DNA from: Spirochaetia bacterium
GTDB taxonomy: Bacteria; Spirochaetota; Spirochaetia; Treponematales; Treponemataceae
DNA length: 64,000 nt
Direction of reading: 5' to 3'
Assembly (NCBI GenBank): GCA_022768865.1
Contig: JALELH010000012.1
Location: forward strand, 1-64,000
Positions 45,491 through 53,914 of the stretch are shown here, piece after piece. Position 1 is the stretch's first letter; the number at the start of each line of letters is the position of its first letter. Position numbers and translations under genes: made by a program. The notes beneath the pieces are model-generated. The model did not search any database. It saw nothing but the letters and a program-made list of their open reading frames with translations, and had not been told where the DNA came from.

Positions 45491-46008
45491 ATGTCAGAAA
45501 TTCAATATATTGCAAATGAGCAACATTACAAAAAAGTTATAGAACGCATAAAAACTGTCAGGAAAACTTTATGGATAGGCACTGCTGATATAAAGGATTT
45601 GTATGTAAAAGAAGGCCGTTTATCTAAACCTCTTCTGGAAGTACTGTCTGATTTAGTAAAAGCAGGAATTGAAATACGATTAATACATGCTAAAGAACCA
45701 GGACCGTTATTCAGGCAGATTTTGATAAATACCCAGATTTAATAGAAGGCGTTGAACGGGTTCTTTGCCCTCGTGTTCATTTTAAAATCATTATTTTTGA
45801 TTTGAAAACTGCCTACGTTGGTTCTGCAAATTTAACCGGTGCCGGGTTAGGAATGAAAAGCAAAAATACACGGAATTTTGAAGCAGGTGTTCTTAGCTCT
45901 AATAAAGAGTTTGTAAAAAACGCTGTCGAACAATTCGACAGCGTCTGGATAGGTGGCTTCTGTAAAGATTGTAAACGAAAACAATTTTGCTCAGATCCAA
46001 TTATTTAA
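45491..46008 (+). pseudogene. Phospholipase D-like domain protein, frameshifted
   Basis: The first frame (45491-45742) reads IANEQHYKKVIERIKTVRKTLWIGTADIKDLYV. At about 45717 the frame changes, and the second continues DFDKYPDLIEGVERVLCPRVHFKIIIFDLKTAYVGSANLTGAGLG. It carries one HxKx4D PLD motif and GSANLTG, and ends in a small Cys cluster (CKDCKRKQFC). The full protein would be about 170 residues, the length of small single-HKD PLD-like proteins that act as DNA-binding or nuclease modules. One base missing or added near 45717 accounts for the break. Confidence 0.75.
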
Positions 46009-46054
46009 AAACTATTCATCAACGTCCTTTAATCTCAGAACTGCATTAATAATT

Positions 46055-46918
46055 TTATTTGCCATTCATTTCCTTCTGCAATTCATCGATTTTATTTTGT
46101 AAAGCTGATATTTGCTGTGACAATGTTTCAAGAGAAATTTCTTCGATTTCTTTTTCTCCATTCATTCGTTTTTGTCTTACAGATTCAATTGAGTCTACAA
46201 CAATGCCAACTATTACGTTCATGATTACAAATGCAGTAATTAATGCAAAAGAAGCAAAATATATCCATGCCCAATGATGTCCTTCCATTACAATTCTAGA
46301 AATGTTTCCGAAATCATCAAATAACATTAGCTGAAACAACGTATATAATGATTTTCCTAAGGAACCAAAATATTGAGGAAATTCTTCACTAAATAAGTTT
46401 GAACCAACGATTGCATAAATGTAATAGAAAATAAACAATATTATACATGTCCATATAATTCCAGGTATTGCGCAAATAATCGCTTTTAAAATAACCTGCA
46501 AATGCTCCATCCCATTTACAAGTTTCAGAACTTTTATAGCCCTCATTGATTTTAATGCTTTTATTACGCGAATTGATCTGAATATCTTAAATACCCGGAA
46601 TATAGTTAAATATGATACAGATGAAATAATAGAAGTTAGAACTATAACTAAATCAAAAACATTCCATTTGTTTTTGAAAAATTTTTTATTATATGCAATT
46701 ACTTTAAGGATTAATTCGAAAATGAAAATCCATAAACAAATCTGATCGATAAGAAAGAATACACGTTCATAAGCTGCCAGATTAGGAATTGTTTCCAATC
46801 CCAAAGAAACAACATTTATTAATATGGCAACTAGAATAAAGTATTCAAACCAACTGTCGGCTTTTCCATCTACAAAACCCAATAACCATTTAGTAAATTT
46901 ATTTTTATTCTGTTCCAT
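46055..46918 (-). CDS. Voltage-gated-type ion channel, single 6-TM domain
   Basis: 287 residues. Segments S1-S6 are visible. S4 is FRVFKIFRSIRVIKALKSMRAIKVLK, with regularly spaced Arg/Lys as in prokaryotic voltage sensors. The pore region reads SLYTLFQLMLFDDFGNISRIV where NaChBac-type channels have TLFQ..TLESW. The selectivity filter (LFDDF) is therefore different and ion preference cannot be assumed. S6 is FALITAFVIMNVIVGIVVDSIE, then a C-terminal coiled coil (ISLETLSQQISALQNKIDELQKEM) likely to hold the tetramer together. It stands alone in the accessory region. Confidence 0.85.
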   Translation of the reverse strand: MEQNKNKFTKWLLGFVDGKADSWFEYFILVAILINVVSLGLETIPNLAAYERVFFLIDQICLWIFIFELILKVIAYNKKFFKNKWNVFDLVIVLTSIISSVSYLTIFRVFKIFRSIRVIKALKSMRAIKVLKLVNGMEHLQVILKAIICAIPGIIWTCIILFIFYYIYAIVGSNLFSEEFPQYFGSLGKSLYTLFQLMLFDDFGNISRIVMEGHHWAWIYFASFALITAFVIMNVIVGIVVDSIESVRQKRMNGEKEIEEISLETLSQQISALQNKIDELQKEMNGK

Positions 46919-46965
46919 TTCTACGATTTAGCTTTCAGAATTTTGAAAACCCTCTCCTTTTAATA

Positions 46966-47277
46966 TTACCTGTTTGGTCTTGTTGAAGTTTTTTTACCAT
47001 TTTTATCAAAAGTATAAATCCAACTTCCATTTACAAAATTAATGGATGCACCTGCGCAATTTCTAAACTCACCAGTAGTAGAAACAGGCATCGTTGTTAT
47101 TTTCTTACCTTTTTCATCGTATGTGTAATACCAGCTGCCATTTCTTGCAACTATAAAATCAACACCAAAGCCAAGTACTTCACCAGTCAAGTTTTTCGGC
47201 ATAGTTGCTATCTTTTTTCCTGAATCGTCAAAAATATAATACCAGCTTCCAGCATCCTGAACACCACTAATTGCCAT
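46966..47277 (-). CDS. Small WG-like repeat protein
   Basis: 103 residues, strong GGAGG site, no signal peptide. Built from about two and a half repeats of the type GSWYYxxDxxGKKIxTMPxxxTGE, recognisable at residues 10-30, 46-65 and 80-100. Resembles short beta-repeat proteins found in host-associated bacteria. Function not known. Confidence 0.6.
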   Translation of the reverse strand: MAISGVQDAGSWYYIFDDSGKKIATMPKNLTGEVLGFGVDFIVARNGSWYYTYDEKGKKITTMPVSTTGEFRNCAGASINFVNGSWIYTFDKNGKKTSTRPNR

Positions 47278-47363
47278 AAATTTTTCCTCCTATACAGCAA
47301 ATATATAAATGAAAATAATTTTACTCAGCTCCTATTATTTAGAATATTCTCTATTCAAAAATC

Positions 47364-48572
47364 TCATTTCAGATTTTCTTCAACTTCATCAATAAGTTTT
47401 ACGGACTTTTCCAATTCTTCTAAAATTTCTTTCTGCTGCTCATCCTCGATCCAGTCAGAAAAATTGTTATACAATTTTCGCCTTGCAGATAGATTAGTAA
47501 AGTCAGTCCAAGTATTTAATTTCTCTTCAAAGAATGCCTTACATCTTTCTTTAAAGTCATTATTCTGATTTTTGTAAGCAATGTTAAGTCTGAAATCAAT
47601 ATTCTCAATATTAAAACCACAATAAATTTTCAGGTTTTTCCATGAATTCTTGCAATAATTAATTCCAAAATCTTTATCTTTAGGTTTACGATTAACTTTT
47701 GTATTAGGTTTAGTTCCAAATAATTCTTCTATCTTTACATCTAATTTTTCCTTAAATTCTTTTATCTTTTTTATGTGTAGTTTTTCATAGTTTTCTGCAA
47801 TTGATTTTGCAATTTCAATATTTCCTTTTGTTTCTAATAATTTAAATAATTCATCTTCTTTCATTTTAATAAAATCTCCTCCTGTCAGTCTTTGAATCTG
47901 ACTTCTAAATTGATTTATCGATTCTCTTATATACGGATATTTGATTGCTTTTTCTGCACAATAATTAAGCCAGCCCACAACATCGTCCCTGTAAGTAAGA
48001 TTTGTCCAGAAGACGCTTTTTTCATTTTTTCCAATTGAATCTGCAGATGGATTATTTCCATTTAATGTAAGGTAAATTAATACAGATTTATCATAGTTAT
48101 AATGTTTATCTAAAAAATCTTTATATCTGATTAGCTGATTTTTCTGATCTTCAGCATAGACCTTATTTTCAATTACAATAGCATATTTATTATTGGACTT
48201 ATCTCTAAGTTCAATAAAAATATCCATCCTTCCTCCAGTACTTCCTGTTTTAGGTCCAATATATTTCTCAGTTTCAACTATTGTCTTTTCATAATCAAAA
48301 TCAACATTAGGAAATGAACCTGACAGTTTTTCTACAAAGCATCGTAAAAAATCAATTCTCAAAGAAGACAGACCGTCTTTAGCCTTTACATTTAGCAGAT
48401 TCGCTATCATTCTTGAAAAAATTACTTCGTCATTATTTAGCCATAATACCCTGAAAATGTTATAACCTTCTCCGGTAGCTTCAAGAATTGCATCACTTGA
48501 TTTTTTCAGGGATGAGACATTATATAACAAGCTTTGAACTTCATTCGCATCAAAATTTAATTCTTCTCCCAT
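47364..48572 (-). CDS. PD-(D/E)XK nuclease superfamily protein
   Basis: 402 residues. The active site is visible as GRMDIFIEL (Asp), then IVIENKVYAEDQKNQLIRYKDFL (ExK). This is the pattern of the PDDEXK_4 family, found in defence-associated and uncharacterised nucleases. The C-terminal 180 residues are a separate helical region (LGINYCKNSWKNLKIYCGFNIENIDFRLN). AAAGGTG precedes the ATG. Neighbours are a small XRE regulator and a macrodomain protein. Confidence 0.75.
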   Translation of the reverse strand: MGEELNFDANEVQSLLYNVSSLKKSSDAILEATGEGYNIFRVLWLNNDEVIFSRMIANLLNVKAKDGLSSLRIDFLRCFVEKLSGSFPNVDFDYEKTIVETEKYIGPKTGSTGGRMDIFIELRDKSNNKYAIVIENKVYAEDQKNQLIRYKDFLDKHYNYDKSVLIYLTLNGNNPSADSIGKNEKSVFWTNLTYRDDVVGWLNYCAEKAIKYPYIRESINQFRSQIQRLTGGDFIKMKEDELFKLLETKGNIEIAKSIAENYEKLHIKKIKEFKEKLDVKIEELFGTKPNTKVNRKPKDKDFGINYCKNSWKNLKIYCGFNIENIDFRLNIAYKNQNNDFKERCKAFFEEKLNTWTDFTNLSARRKLYNNFSDWIEDEQQKEILEELEKSVKLIDEVEENLK

Positions 48573-48677
48573 AAATACACCTTTTATGCTTTAAATATAA
48601 AATAAATAGACTGCGTATTATATAGCGTGAAATTATAAGACGTGTTCTTATAATTGTCAAACATTTATAATTAGGCA

Positions 48678-48884
48678 ATGAATATCGGGCAGGCTATAAT
48701 CGTTCTACGTAAACAAAAGTCTCTTAGTCAGGAAAAACTTGCGTTTGAATCAGAAATTTCCAGACATTATATGTATGAACTTGAAAACAATAAATCTTGT
48801 CCAACTGTCCAGACCTTAGAGAAAATTGCTAATGTCCTTGATATTAAGGTTTCTGAACTTATTCAAAAAGCTGAATCACTCTAA
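48678..48884 (+). CDS. XRE-family helix-turn-helix regulator (small)
   Basis: 68 residues, just the HTH_3 fold: IGQAIIVLRKQKSLSQEKLAFESEISRHYMYELENNKSCPTVQTLEKIANVLDI. It is divergent from the PD-(D/E)XK nuclease gene (106-bp spacer) and convergent with the macrodomain gene (4-bp overlap), so it probably regulates the nuclease gene and itself. The type is like control (C) proteins of restriction systems, but no methylase is present. Confidence 0.85.
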   Translation: MNIGQAIIVLRKQKSLSQEKLAFESEISRHYMYELENNKSCPTVQTLEKIANVLDIKVSELIQKAESL

Positions 48885-49768
48885 GTCATAAACACCCTCC
48901 GAAATTCTTCATAGTTCCAACGCTTTGTTTTTGAATAAATTGCAAATTCAACTGCTTTAAAGTCACTTTCAAAATCTTTTAATGCAGCAGATGCTGCCAG
49001 AGCAACAATTTCCGGCGGATTCCCAAATGCACCGCAACCAAAGGCTCCTAAAATCAATGCGTCTTCTTTATTGTGTTTTGCAATTTCTAAAATTCTTTTA
49101 AATCGCTTTTTTAAAATCACATACAGTTCCCCTTTTGTCATCAGGGTAGCTTTAGTTTTTTTTGCTACATTAGGAGCAGCACAGGTAATTACGTCTACAT
49201 AGAACCAGTCTTTTTCTTCCATTAAAACAGGAGATTCAGTATCAGATTTAAAAACAGTGACCTGTGGAGTCCAGATGCAGTCGTCGTTATATCTAAAATC
49301 AATTTTTTTTTCTTCTTGCAGCTTTTTGTGGTTTTCATAAAAACTTTTCTTAATTTCTTTATCATTCAGGCAAAAATAAAGTGTACTGCAACGGCAAAGA
49401 GATTCTTCCTGGGAGCTTGCACCAAATTCAACATATCCGCCTGCATTAAAAAAATCAGCAAAATTCAGAACACAGGTCTTCATACCCTTTTGGGCATATT
49501 TTGATGCTGCATAAAATGTCCTATTTTCAGAAATGATGATTTCTGCTTTTTGATTATTTTGTGAATCATTATTTTCTGTAAAATGTATTTTTTCTTCTAT
49601 ACATTTTTGCTTACTTACGGATTTTTTTATTGACTCCACAAGTTTTGGATTTTCTGTGCAGAGTTTCTTTGTATCGTTGAAAATTTCCTTGCGCTTTTCC
49701 ATAGCTGGAATCTTCATAAAAAACTTTTCTTTTAAAAAGAATTCATATTCTTCATTTGATAATTCCAT
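48881..49768 (-). CDS. TIGR02452-type macrodomain protein (PARG-like)
   Basis: 295 residues. The N-terminal part precedes a macrodomain with LNFADFFNAGGYVEFGASSQEESLCRCSTLYFCL. The GGxxx(G)AxxQEE motif is that of poly(ADP-ribose) glycohydrolase-like proteins, and ALILGAFGCGAFGNPPEIVA follows. It likely binds or hydrolyses ADP-ribose derivatives. GGAG upstream of the ATG. Such proteins occur as stand-alone genes and in ADP-ribosylation-based toxin or defence contexts; here no ADP-ribosyltransferase is visible next to it. Confidence 0.8.
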   Translation of the reverse strand: MELSNEEYEFFLKEKFFMKIPAMEKRKEIFNDTKKLCTENPKLVESIKKSVSKQKCIEEKIHFTENNDSQNNQKAEIIISENRTFYAASKYAQKGMKTCVLNFADFFNAGGYVEFGASSQEESLCRCSTLYFCLNDKEIKKSFYENHKKLQEEKKIDFRYNDDCIWTPQVTVFKSDTESPVLMEEKDWFYVDVITCAAPNVAKKTKATLMTKGELYVILKKRFKRILEIAKHNKEDALILGAFGCGAFGNPPEIVALAASAALKDFESDFKAVEFAIYSKTKRWNYEEFRRVFMT

Positions 49769-49810
49769 AAAAACTCCAGATAATTTATTCTTTTACGATT
49801 TGATTTTACA

Positions 49811-49830
49811 ATGAATGCTCATTCATTTGT
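49811..49830. promoter_or_regulatory. Palindromic operator-like site before WYL gene
   Basis: AATGAATGctCATTCATT is a 16-bp palindrome in the 158-bp spacer between the divergent macrodomain and WYL genes. A second inverted repeat, CTCCGccatatttgaCGGAG, lies at about 49864-49883. Either might be a regulator-binding site. Confidence 0.4.
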
Positions 49831-49926
49831 GGTTGACCTTGCATATTTATATAATTTTTTCACTCCGCCATATTTGACGGAGCTTTTATGTTATGATAGA
49901 AGTATGAACATGGAGGAAGTCTGTTT

Positions 49927-50892
49927 ATGGCAAAATCTTTCAATTTAACAGAACGACAGGTTTTAATTCTAAAAACAGTTACTGATGAAACTGCTTCTGA
50001 GCGAATGTCTGCAGCGCGTGTTGCTAAAAAAATAGGTTATTCTGTGACTACAGTCGGAAGGGAAATTGCTATTCTTGAAGATCTGGGAATTCTGGAATAT
50101 ACACATCAGCGTTATTCCCTTACGGAAGATTTTAAAAATGAAAAGTTTTATTCAGATACTACAAAAAATAATCTTGCACTGGTTGCTGCCATAAAAGGAC
50201 TTTTGGTTCAATACAAGGATACTCCGCTTTATGACAAAGTTGAAAAATTGATTTATCAGCTTGAACCTGTTGTTGTGGCAGGCAGTGGAATTCTAAATTC
50301 AAGAATTACTGTTGCACCACAGATGAAATTTATAGTTAATAATCAAAACTGGAATAAGGTTTTTAAGGCTATTCAGAATAACCAGAAACTTTGTTTTAAT
50401 TATGATGCTCCCAAGAAAAACTCAAAAGCAAAAAGAATTATTTATCCATATCAGATGCTTCTGGATGACGGTTCTGTTTATGTTTTTGGTCACAGTGAAT
50501 ATCAGAATCTTGATTTGCTTTATCTTTTGAACAGCATGAAAAATATTGTTGTCATGGATGAAACTTTTTCTCTTCCTGAAGATTTTGATTTTGCTTCAAG
50601 ATGCGGTGGAGGACGGCTCGGAGCCTTTAGGGGATGGAAAGTAGAAAACTTTAAAATTGAATTCTACGGATATGGAAGAACATGGATTAAAAATCATGAC
50701 ATTGCAGAAGATCAAACAATCATTGAAGATTCCGATAAAGAAGATAAAACTGTTGTAACATTTTCTTCAAGCCAGAGAAATAAAATCTTGAACCAGATTT
50801 TAGGATTTGGAAGAAATGCTTGCCCTCTGGCCCCCGAAACTCTTGTTACAGATTGGAAAAATGAAATCCGTGCCATGTCCAGAATGCTGTAG
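49927..50892 (+). CDS. WYL-domain transcriptional regulator
   Basis: 321 residues. N-terminal winged helix (LTERQVLILKTVTDETASERMSAARVAKKIGYSVTTVGREIAIL). From about residue 140 there is a WYL-like domain (KLCFNYDAPKKNSKAKRIIYPYQMLLDDGSVYVFGHSEYQNLDLLYLLNSMKNIVV), then a C-terminal extension (WCX-like). WYL proteins sense nucleotide-type ligands and often control defence genes. It is divergent from the macrodomain gene, which is its most likely target together with itself. Confidence 0.85.
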   Translation: MAKSFNLTERQVLILKTVTDETASERMSAARVAKKIGYSVTTVGREIAILEDLGILEYTHQRYSLTEDFKNEKFYSDTTKNNLALVAAIKGLLVQYKDTPLYDKVEKLIYQLEPVVVAGSGILNSRITVAPQMKFIVNNQNWNKVFKAIQNNQKLCFNYDAPKKNSKAKRIIYPYQMLLDDGSVYVFGHSEYQNLDLLYLLNSMKNIVVMDETFSLPEDFDFASRCGGGRLGAFRGWKVENFKIEFYGYGRTWIKNHDIAEDQTIIEDSDKEDKTVVTFSSSQRNKILNQILGFGRNACPLAPETLVTDWKNEIRAMSRML

Positions 50893-50971
50893 TTTTATTA
50901 GTTAAGGAAATACATTATAACTTCTGCCATATATAAATTTTATACCCCAGAGTTCTGATATAAACCGGCAC

Positions 50972-51199
50972 TTATGCAGTCTCCAGTGAATCAAATGTTC
51001 TGTAGGTAGTGATTGCCGGGTAAATCTGTTTAAGATAATTTATAAAATATGAATTCTTTGATTCATCAAAATTAGAATGCAGTATTTTTCCGTCGTTAGT
51101 AAGAAGAATAGATTCTGCCGTTTTTATATCTTCAAAACAAACATTATCATTTGTGTATGTAATCAGTATACCGTCTTTTTCACAAAATTCTTTCCGCAT
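50972..51199 (-). CDS. Small protein of unknown function
   Basis: 75 residues with an AAGGAGA site and normal spacing. The sequence (FCEKDGILITYTNDNVCFEDIKTAESILLTNDGK) is soluble and of no recognised family. Its neighbours give no clue. Confidence 0.5.
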   Translation of the reverse strand: MRKEFCEKDGILITYTNDNVCFEDIKTAESILLTNDGKILHSNFDESKNSYFINYLKQIYPAITTYRTFDSLETA

Positions 51200-51357
51200 T
51201 TATGACGTCTCCTTTTTTACACTTTTTATTGTAGCATAAGTTTGCAAAAATTGCATCAGAGCAAAATAAATAATGGCAGATGAATATAAGGAAGAAAACA
51301 TTAAACAAGACATGCTGAAATCAAATACTGTATTATACGTGAAAGCTAGAAATTGTA

Positions 51358-51394
51358 TAAAAAAATGCTGCCTGGAAATTAATCCAGACAGCAT
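51358..51394 (-). terminator. Terminator of metY-cysK
   Basis: On the minus strand TGCTGTCTGGA ... TCCAGGCAGCA forms an 11-bp stem (one mismatch) followed by TTTTTTT. Confidence 0.9.
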
Positions 51395-51427
51395 ATAGAC
51401 TTTTATTAAATCATCCTGTTTTTAATT

Positions 51428-52363
51428 TTATTCTGCAAACAATGCTGTAGAAAGATATCTGTCTCCGGAATCAGGAAGAAGAACAACAATTGTCTTTCCC
51501 TTGTTTTCAGGACGGCCTGCAAGAATTGTTGCAGCCTTCAATGCAGCACCGGAAGAAATGCCAACAAGAACACCTTCGCTGCGTGCAAAGCGCCTGCCTT
51601 CCGTAAAGGCATCGTCATTTTCTATGGCAATGACTTCATCATAGATTTTTGTATTAAGCGTATCAGGAACAAAGCCTGCACCGATTCCCTGAATCTTGTG
51701 CGGGCCTGCTGTTCCCTTAGAAAGCACAGGGCTTGTAGCAGGTTCTACGGCAACAATCTTTACGCCAGGGATTTTTTCCTTTAAGTATTCACCTGTGCCG
51801 GAAACTGTTCCGCCTGTTCCAACGCCTGCGACAAAGAAATCAACCTTGCCGTCAAGCTGCCTGTAGATTTCTGGACCAGTTGTCTTTTTATGGATTGCAG
51901 GGTTTGCCGGGTTTACAAACTGACCTAAAATTACGCTGTCAGGAATTTCTTTCTTTAATTCTTCTGCCTTAGCAATGGCACCTTTCATTCCCTTTGCACC
52001 TTCCGTAAGCACAAGTTCTGCACCGTATGCTTTCAAAAGGTTTCTGCGTTCAACGCTCATGGTATCAGGCAAAGTTAAAATTGCCTTGTAGCCTTTTGCT
52101 GCTGCAACTGAAGCAAGGCCGATGCCTGTATTTCCTGAAGTCGGTTCAATAATAGTTGCACCAGGCTTTAAGATTCCCTTTGCTTCTGCATCTTCTATCA
52201 TGGAAAGTGCAACCCTGTCTTTTACGGAACCAGCCGGATTAAGATATTCAAGTTTAGCTACGATTTTTACGCCGTCAACTCCTGCAGCCTTGCTGTATCT
52301 TGAAACTTCTACAACAGGTGTTTCACCAATCAATTCCAATGCACTTGATTTTACTTCGCTCAT
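51428..52363 (-). CDS. cysK: Cysteine synthase (O-acetylserine sulfhydrylase)
   Basis: 311 residues. PLP-lysine segment [48 protein letters not shown] and GISSGAAL are diagnostic. It makes cysteine from O-acetylserine and sulfide. It lies 30 bases after metY on the same strand with AGAGG before the ATG, and is followed by a strong terminator, so the two form an operon. Confidence 0.96.
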   Translation of the reverse strand: MSEVKSSALELIGETPVVEVSRYSKAAGVDGVKIVAKLEYLNPAGSVKDRVALSMIEDAEAKGILKPGATIIEPTSGNTGIGLASVAAAKGYKAILTLPDTMSVERRNLLKAYGAELVLTEGAKGMKGAIAKAEELKKEIPDSVILGQFVNPANPAIHKKTTGPEIYRQLDGKVDFFVAGVGTGGTVSGTGEYLKEKIPGVKIVAVEPATSPVLSKGTAGPHKIQGIGAGFVPDTLNTKIYDEVIAIENDDAFTEGRRFARSEGVLVGISSGAALKAATILAGRPENKGKTIVVLLPDSGDRYLSTALFAE

Positions 52364-52393
52364 AATTCTACCTCTTGTTAACTCTCATTATAT

Positions 52394-53677
52394 TTATTTT
52401 ATTGCAGAAAATCCATTTTCAAGGTCAGCAATAATGTCATCAATGTGTTCTGTTCCAATTGAAAGCCTGATTGTATTCTGGAAGATTCCGGCATTTTTAA
52501 GTTCTTCTTCCGTAAGCTGGCTGTGTGTTGTGCTTGCCGGATGAATTACAAGGCTCTTTACATCTGCAATATTTGCAAGGAGAGAGAAAATCTTTAAGTT
52601 GTCTATAAACTTAAATGCTTCTTCCTTGCCGCCCTTAATCTGGAATGTAAAGATTGAACCGCCGCCGTTTGGGAAGTACTTCTGGTAAAGCTTATGATCC
52701 GGATGTTCCGGAAGGGACGGATGGTTTACCTTTTCTACCAGAGGATGTTTTTTAAGGAACTCTACAACCTTCTTTGTATTTTCTGCATGGCGTTCAAGGC
52801 GCAGGCTCAAAGTTTCTGTTCCCTGCAAAAGAACCCATGCATTAAATGGAGAAATACATGCACCTTCATCACGCAAAAGAATTGCACGGATGTAAGTTGC
52901 AAAGGCAGCCTTGCCGGCAGCTTCCGTAAATTTTACACCGTGGTAGCTTGGATTACCTTCGCTGAGCCATGGATATTTGCCGCTCTTTGCCCAGTCAAAA
53001 GTTCCGCCGTCTACGATTACGCCACCTAAAGAAGTACCGTGTCCGCCAATAAACTTTGTTGCAGAATGAACTACAACATCTGCACCATGTTCTATAGGGC
53101 GGATAAAGAACGGAGTTCCAAAAGTGTTGTCAATTACAAGGGGAATGCCATGCTTGTGTGCAATTTCTGCAAGGGCATCAATATCAGGAATGTCTGCATT
53201 CGGGTTACCCAAAGTTTCTATATAAACTGCTTTTGTTTCCGGTTTGATTGCATTTTCAACTTCTGCAAGGTTGTGAACATTTACAAATGTTGTGCTGATA
53301 CCGTAAAGCGGAAGTGTATGTGCAAGAAGGTTATTTGTGCCGCCGTAAATTGTTTTCTGTGCAACAATGTGTTCGCCTTCTTTTGCCAGTGCCAGAATTG
53401 CGTATGTAATTGCTGCAGCACCGCTTGCAACTGCCAGGCCTGCAACACCGCCTTCAAGGGCTGCAATGCGCTGCTCAAAAACACCCTGTGTGCTGTTTGT
53501 AAGGCGGCCGTAAATATTGCCTGCATCCTTTAATCCGAAACGGTCAGCAGCATGCTGAGCATTATGGAAAACATAGCTTGTAGTCTGGTAAATCGGAACT
53601 GCCCTTGAATCTGATGCCGGGTCCGCATTTTCCTGTCCAACGTGTAACTGTAATGTTTCAAACTTGTAATTTGCCAT
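52394..53677 (-). CDS. metY: O-acetylhomoserine sulfhydrylase (MetY)
   Basis: 427 residues, Cys/Met metabolism PLP family. LQLHVGQENADPASDSRAVPIYQTTSYVF at the N-terminus, VDNTFGTPFFIRPIEHGADVVVHSATKFIGGHGTSLGG with the PLP Lys, and the longer middle section distinguish it from cystathionine gamma-synthase. It incorporates sulfide into homocysteine. GGAGG precedes the ATG. I looked for an S-box or T-box leader upstream and did not see one; CCTATTGCAATAGTAGG is a short palindrome (about 53771-53787) that could be an operator. Confidence 0.94.
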   Translation of the reverse strand: MANYKFETLQLHVGQENADPASDSRAVPIYQTTSYVFHNAQHAADRFGLKDAGNIYGRLTNSTQGVFEQRIAALEGGVAGLAVASGAAAITYAILALAKEGEHIVAQKTIYGGTNNLLAHTLPLYGISTTFVNVHNLAEVENAIKPETKAVYIETLGNPNADIPDIDALAEIAHKHGIPLVIDNTFGTPFFIRPIEHGADVVVHSATKFIGGHGTSLGGVIVDGGTFDWAKSGKYPWLSEGNPSYHGVKFTEAAGKAAFATYIRAILLRDEGACISPFNAWVLLQGTETLSLRLERHAENTKKVVEFLKKHPLVEKVNHPSLPEHPDHKLYQKYFPNGGGSIFTFQIKGGKEEAFKFIDNLKIFSLLANIADVKSLVIHPASTTHSQLTEEELKNAGIFQNTIRLSIGTEHIDDIIADLENGFSAIK

Positions 53678-53770
53678 ATTTAAGCCTCCTGATGTTTTGT
53701 GCAGAACTTGCTGCTATTTCTATTCCTACTCTCTTGCTAGGTTATGATTAGAATATACAGTTGTTTACCT

Positions 53771-53787
53771 ACTATTGCAATAGGTTT
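53771..53787. promoter_or_regulatory. Short palindrome in the metY/paaK divergent spacer
   Basis: CCTACTATTGCAATAGG is a near-perfect palindrome centred between the divergent metY and paaK genes, and so placed to act as an operator for one or both. Confidence 0.35.
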
Positions 53788-53914
53788 TGATAGATTTATT
53801 TTCTATTATTCACTATAAAAAATTTCTATAATTAATAAACTTTTTCTTGCAATTATTTACAGTTGTGCTATACTGCTTCTATAAAAAGAAACGACTATTC
53901 AAAGGATATACTCT

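Noticed and set aside
51200-51394. 64-residue hydrophobic ORF
   Set aside because: No ribosome site, overlaps the cysK terminator.
53039-53533. 164-residue Cys-rich plus-strand ORF
   Set aside because: Antisense shadow of metY with unnatural Cys content.
53678-53914. SAM (S-box) or T-box leader before metY
   Set aside because: None of the conserved boxes was found; only a short palindrome is present.
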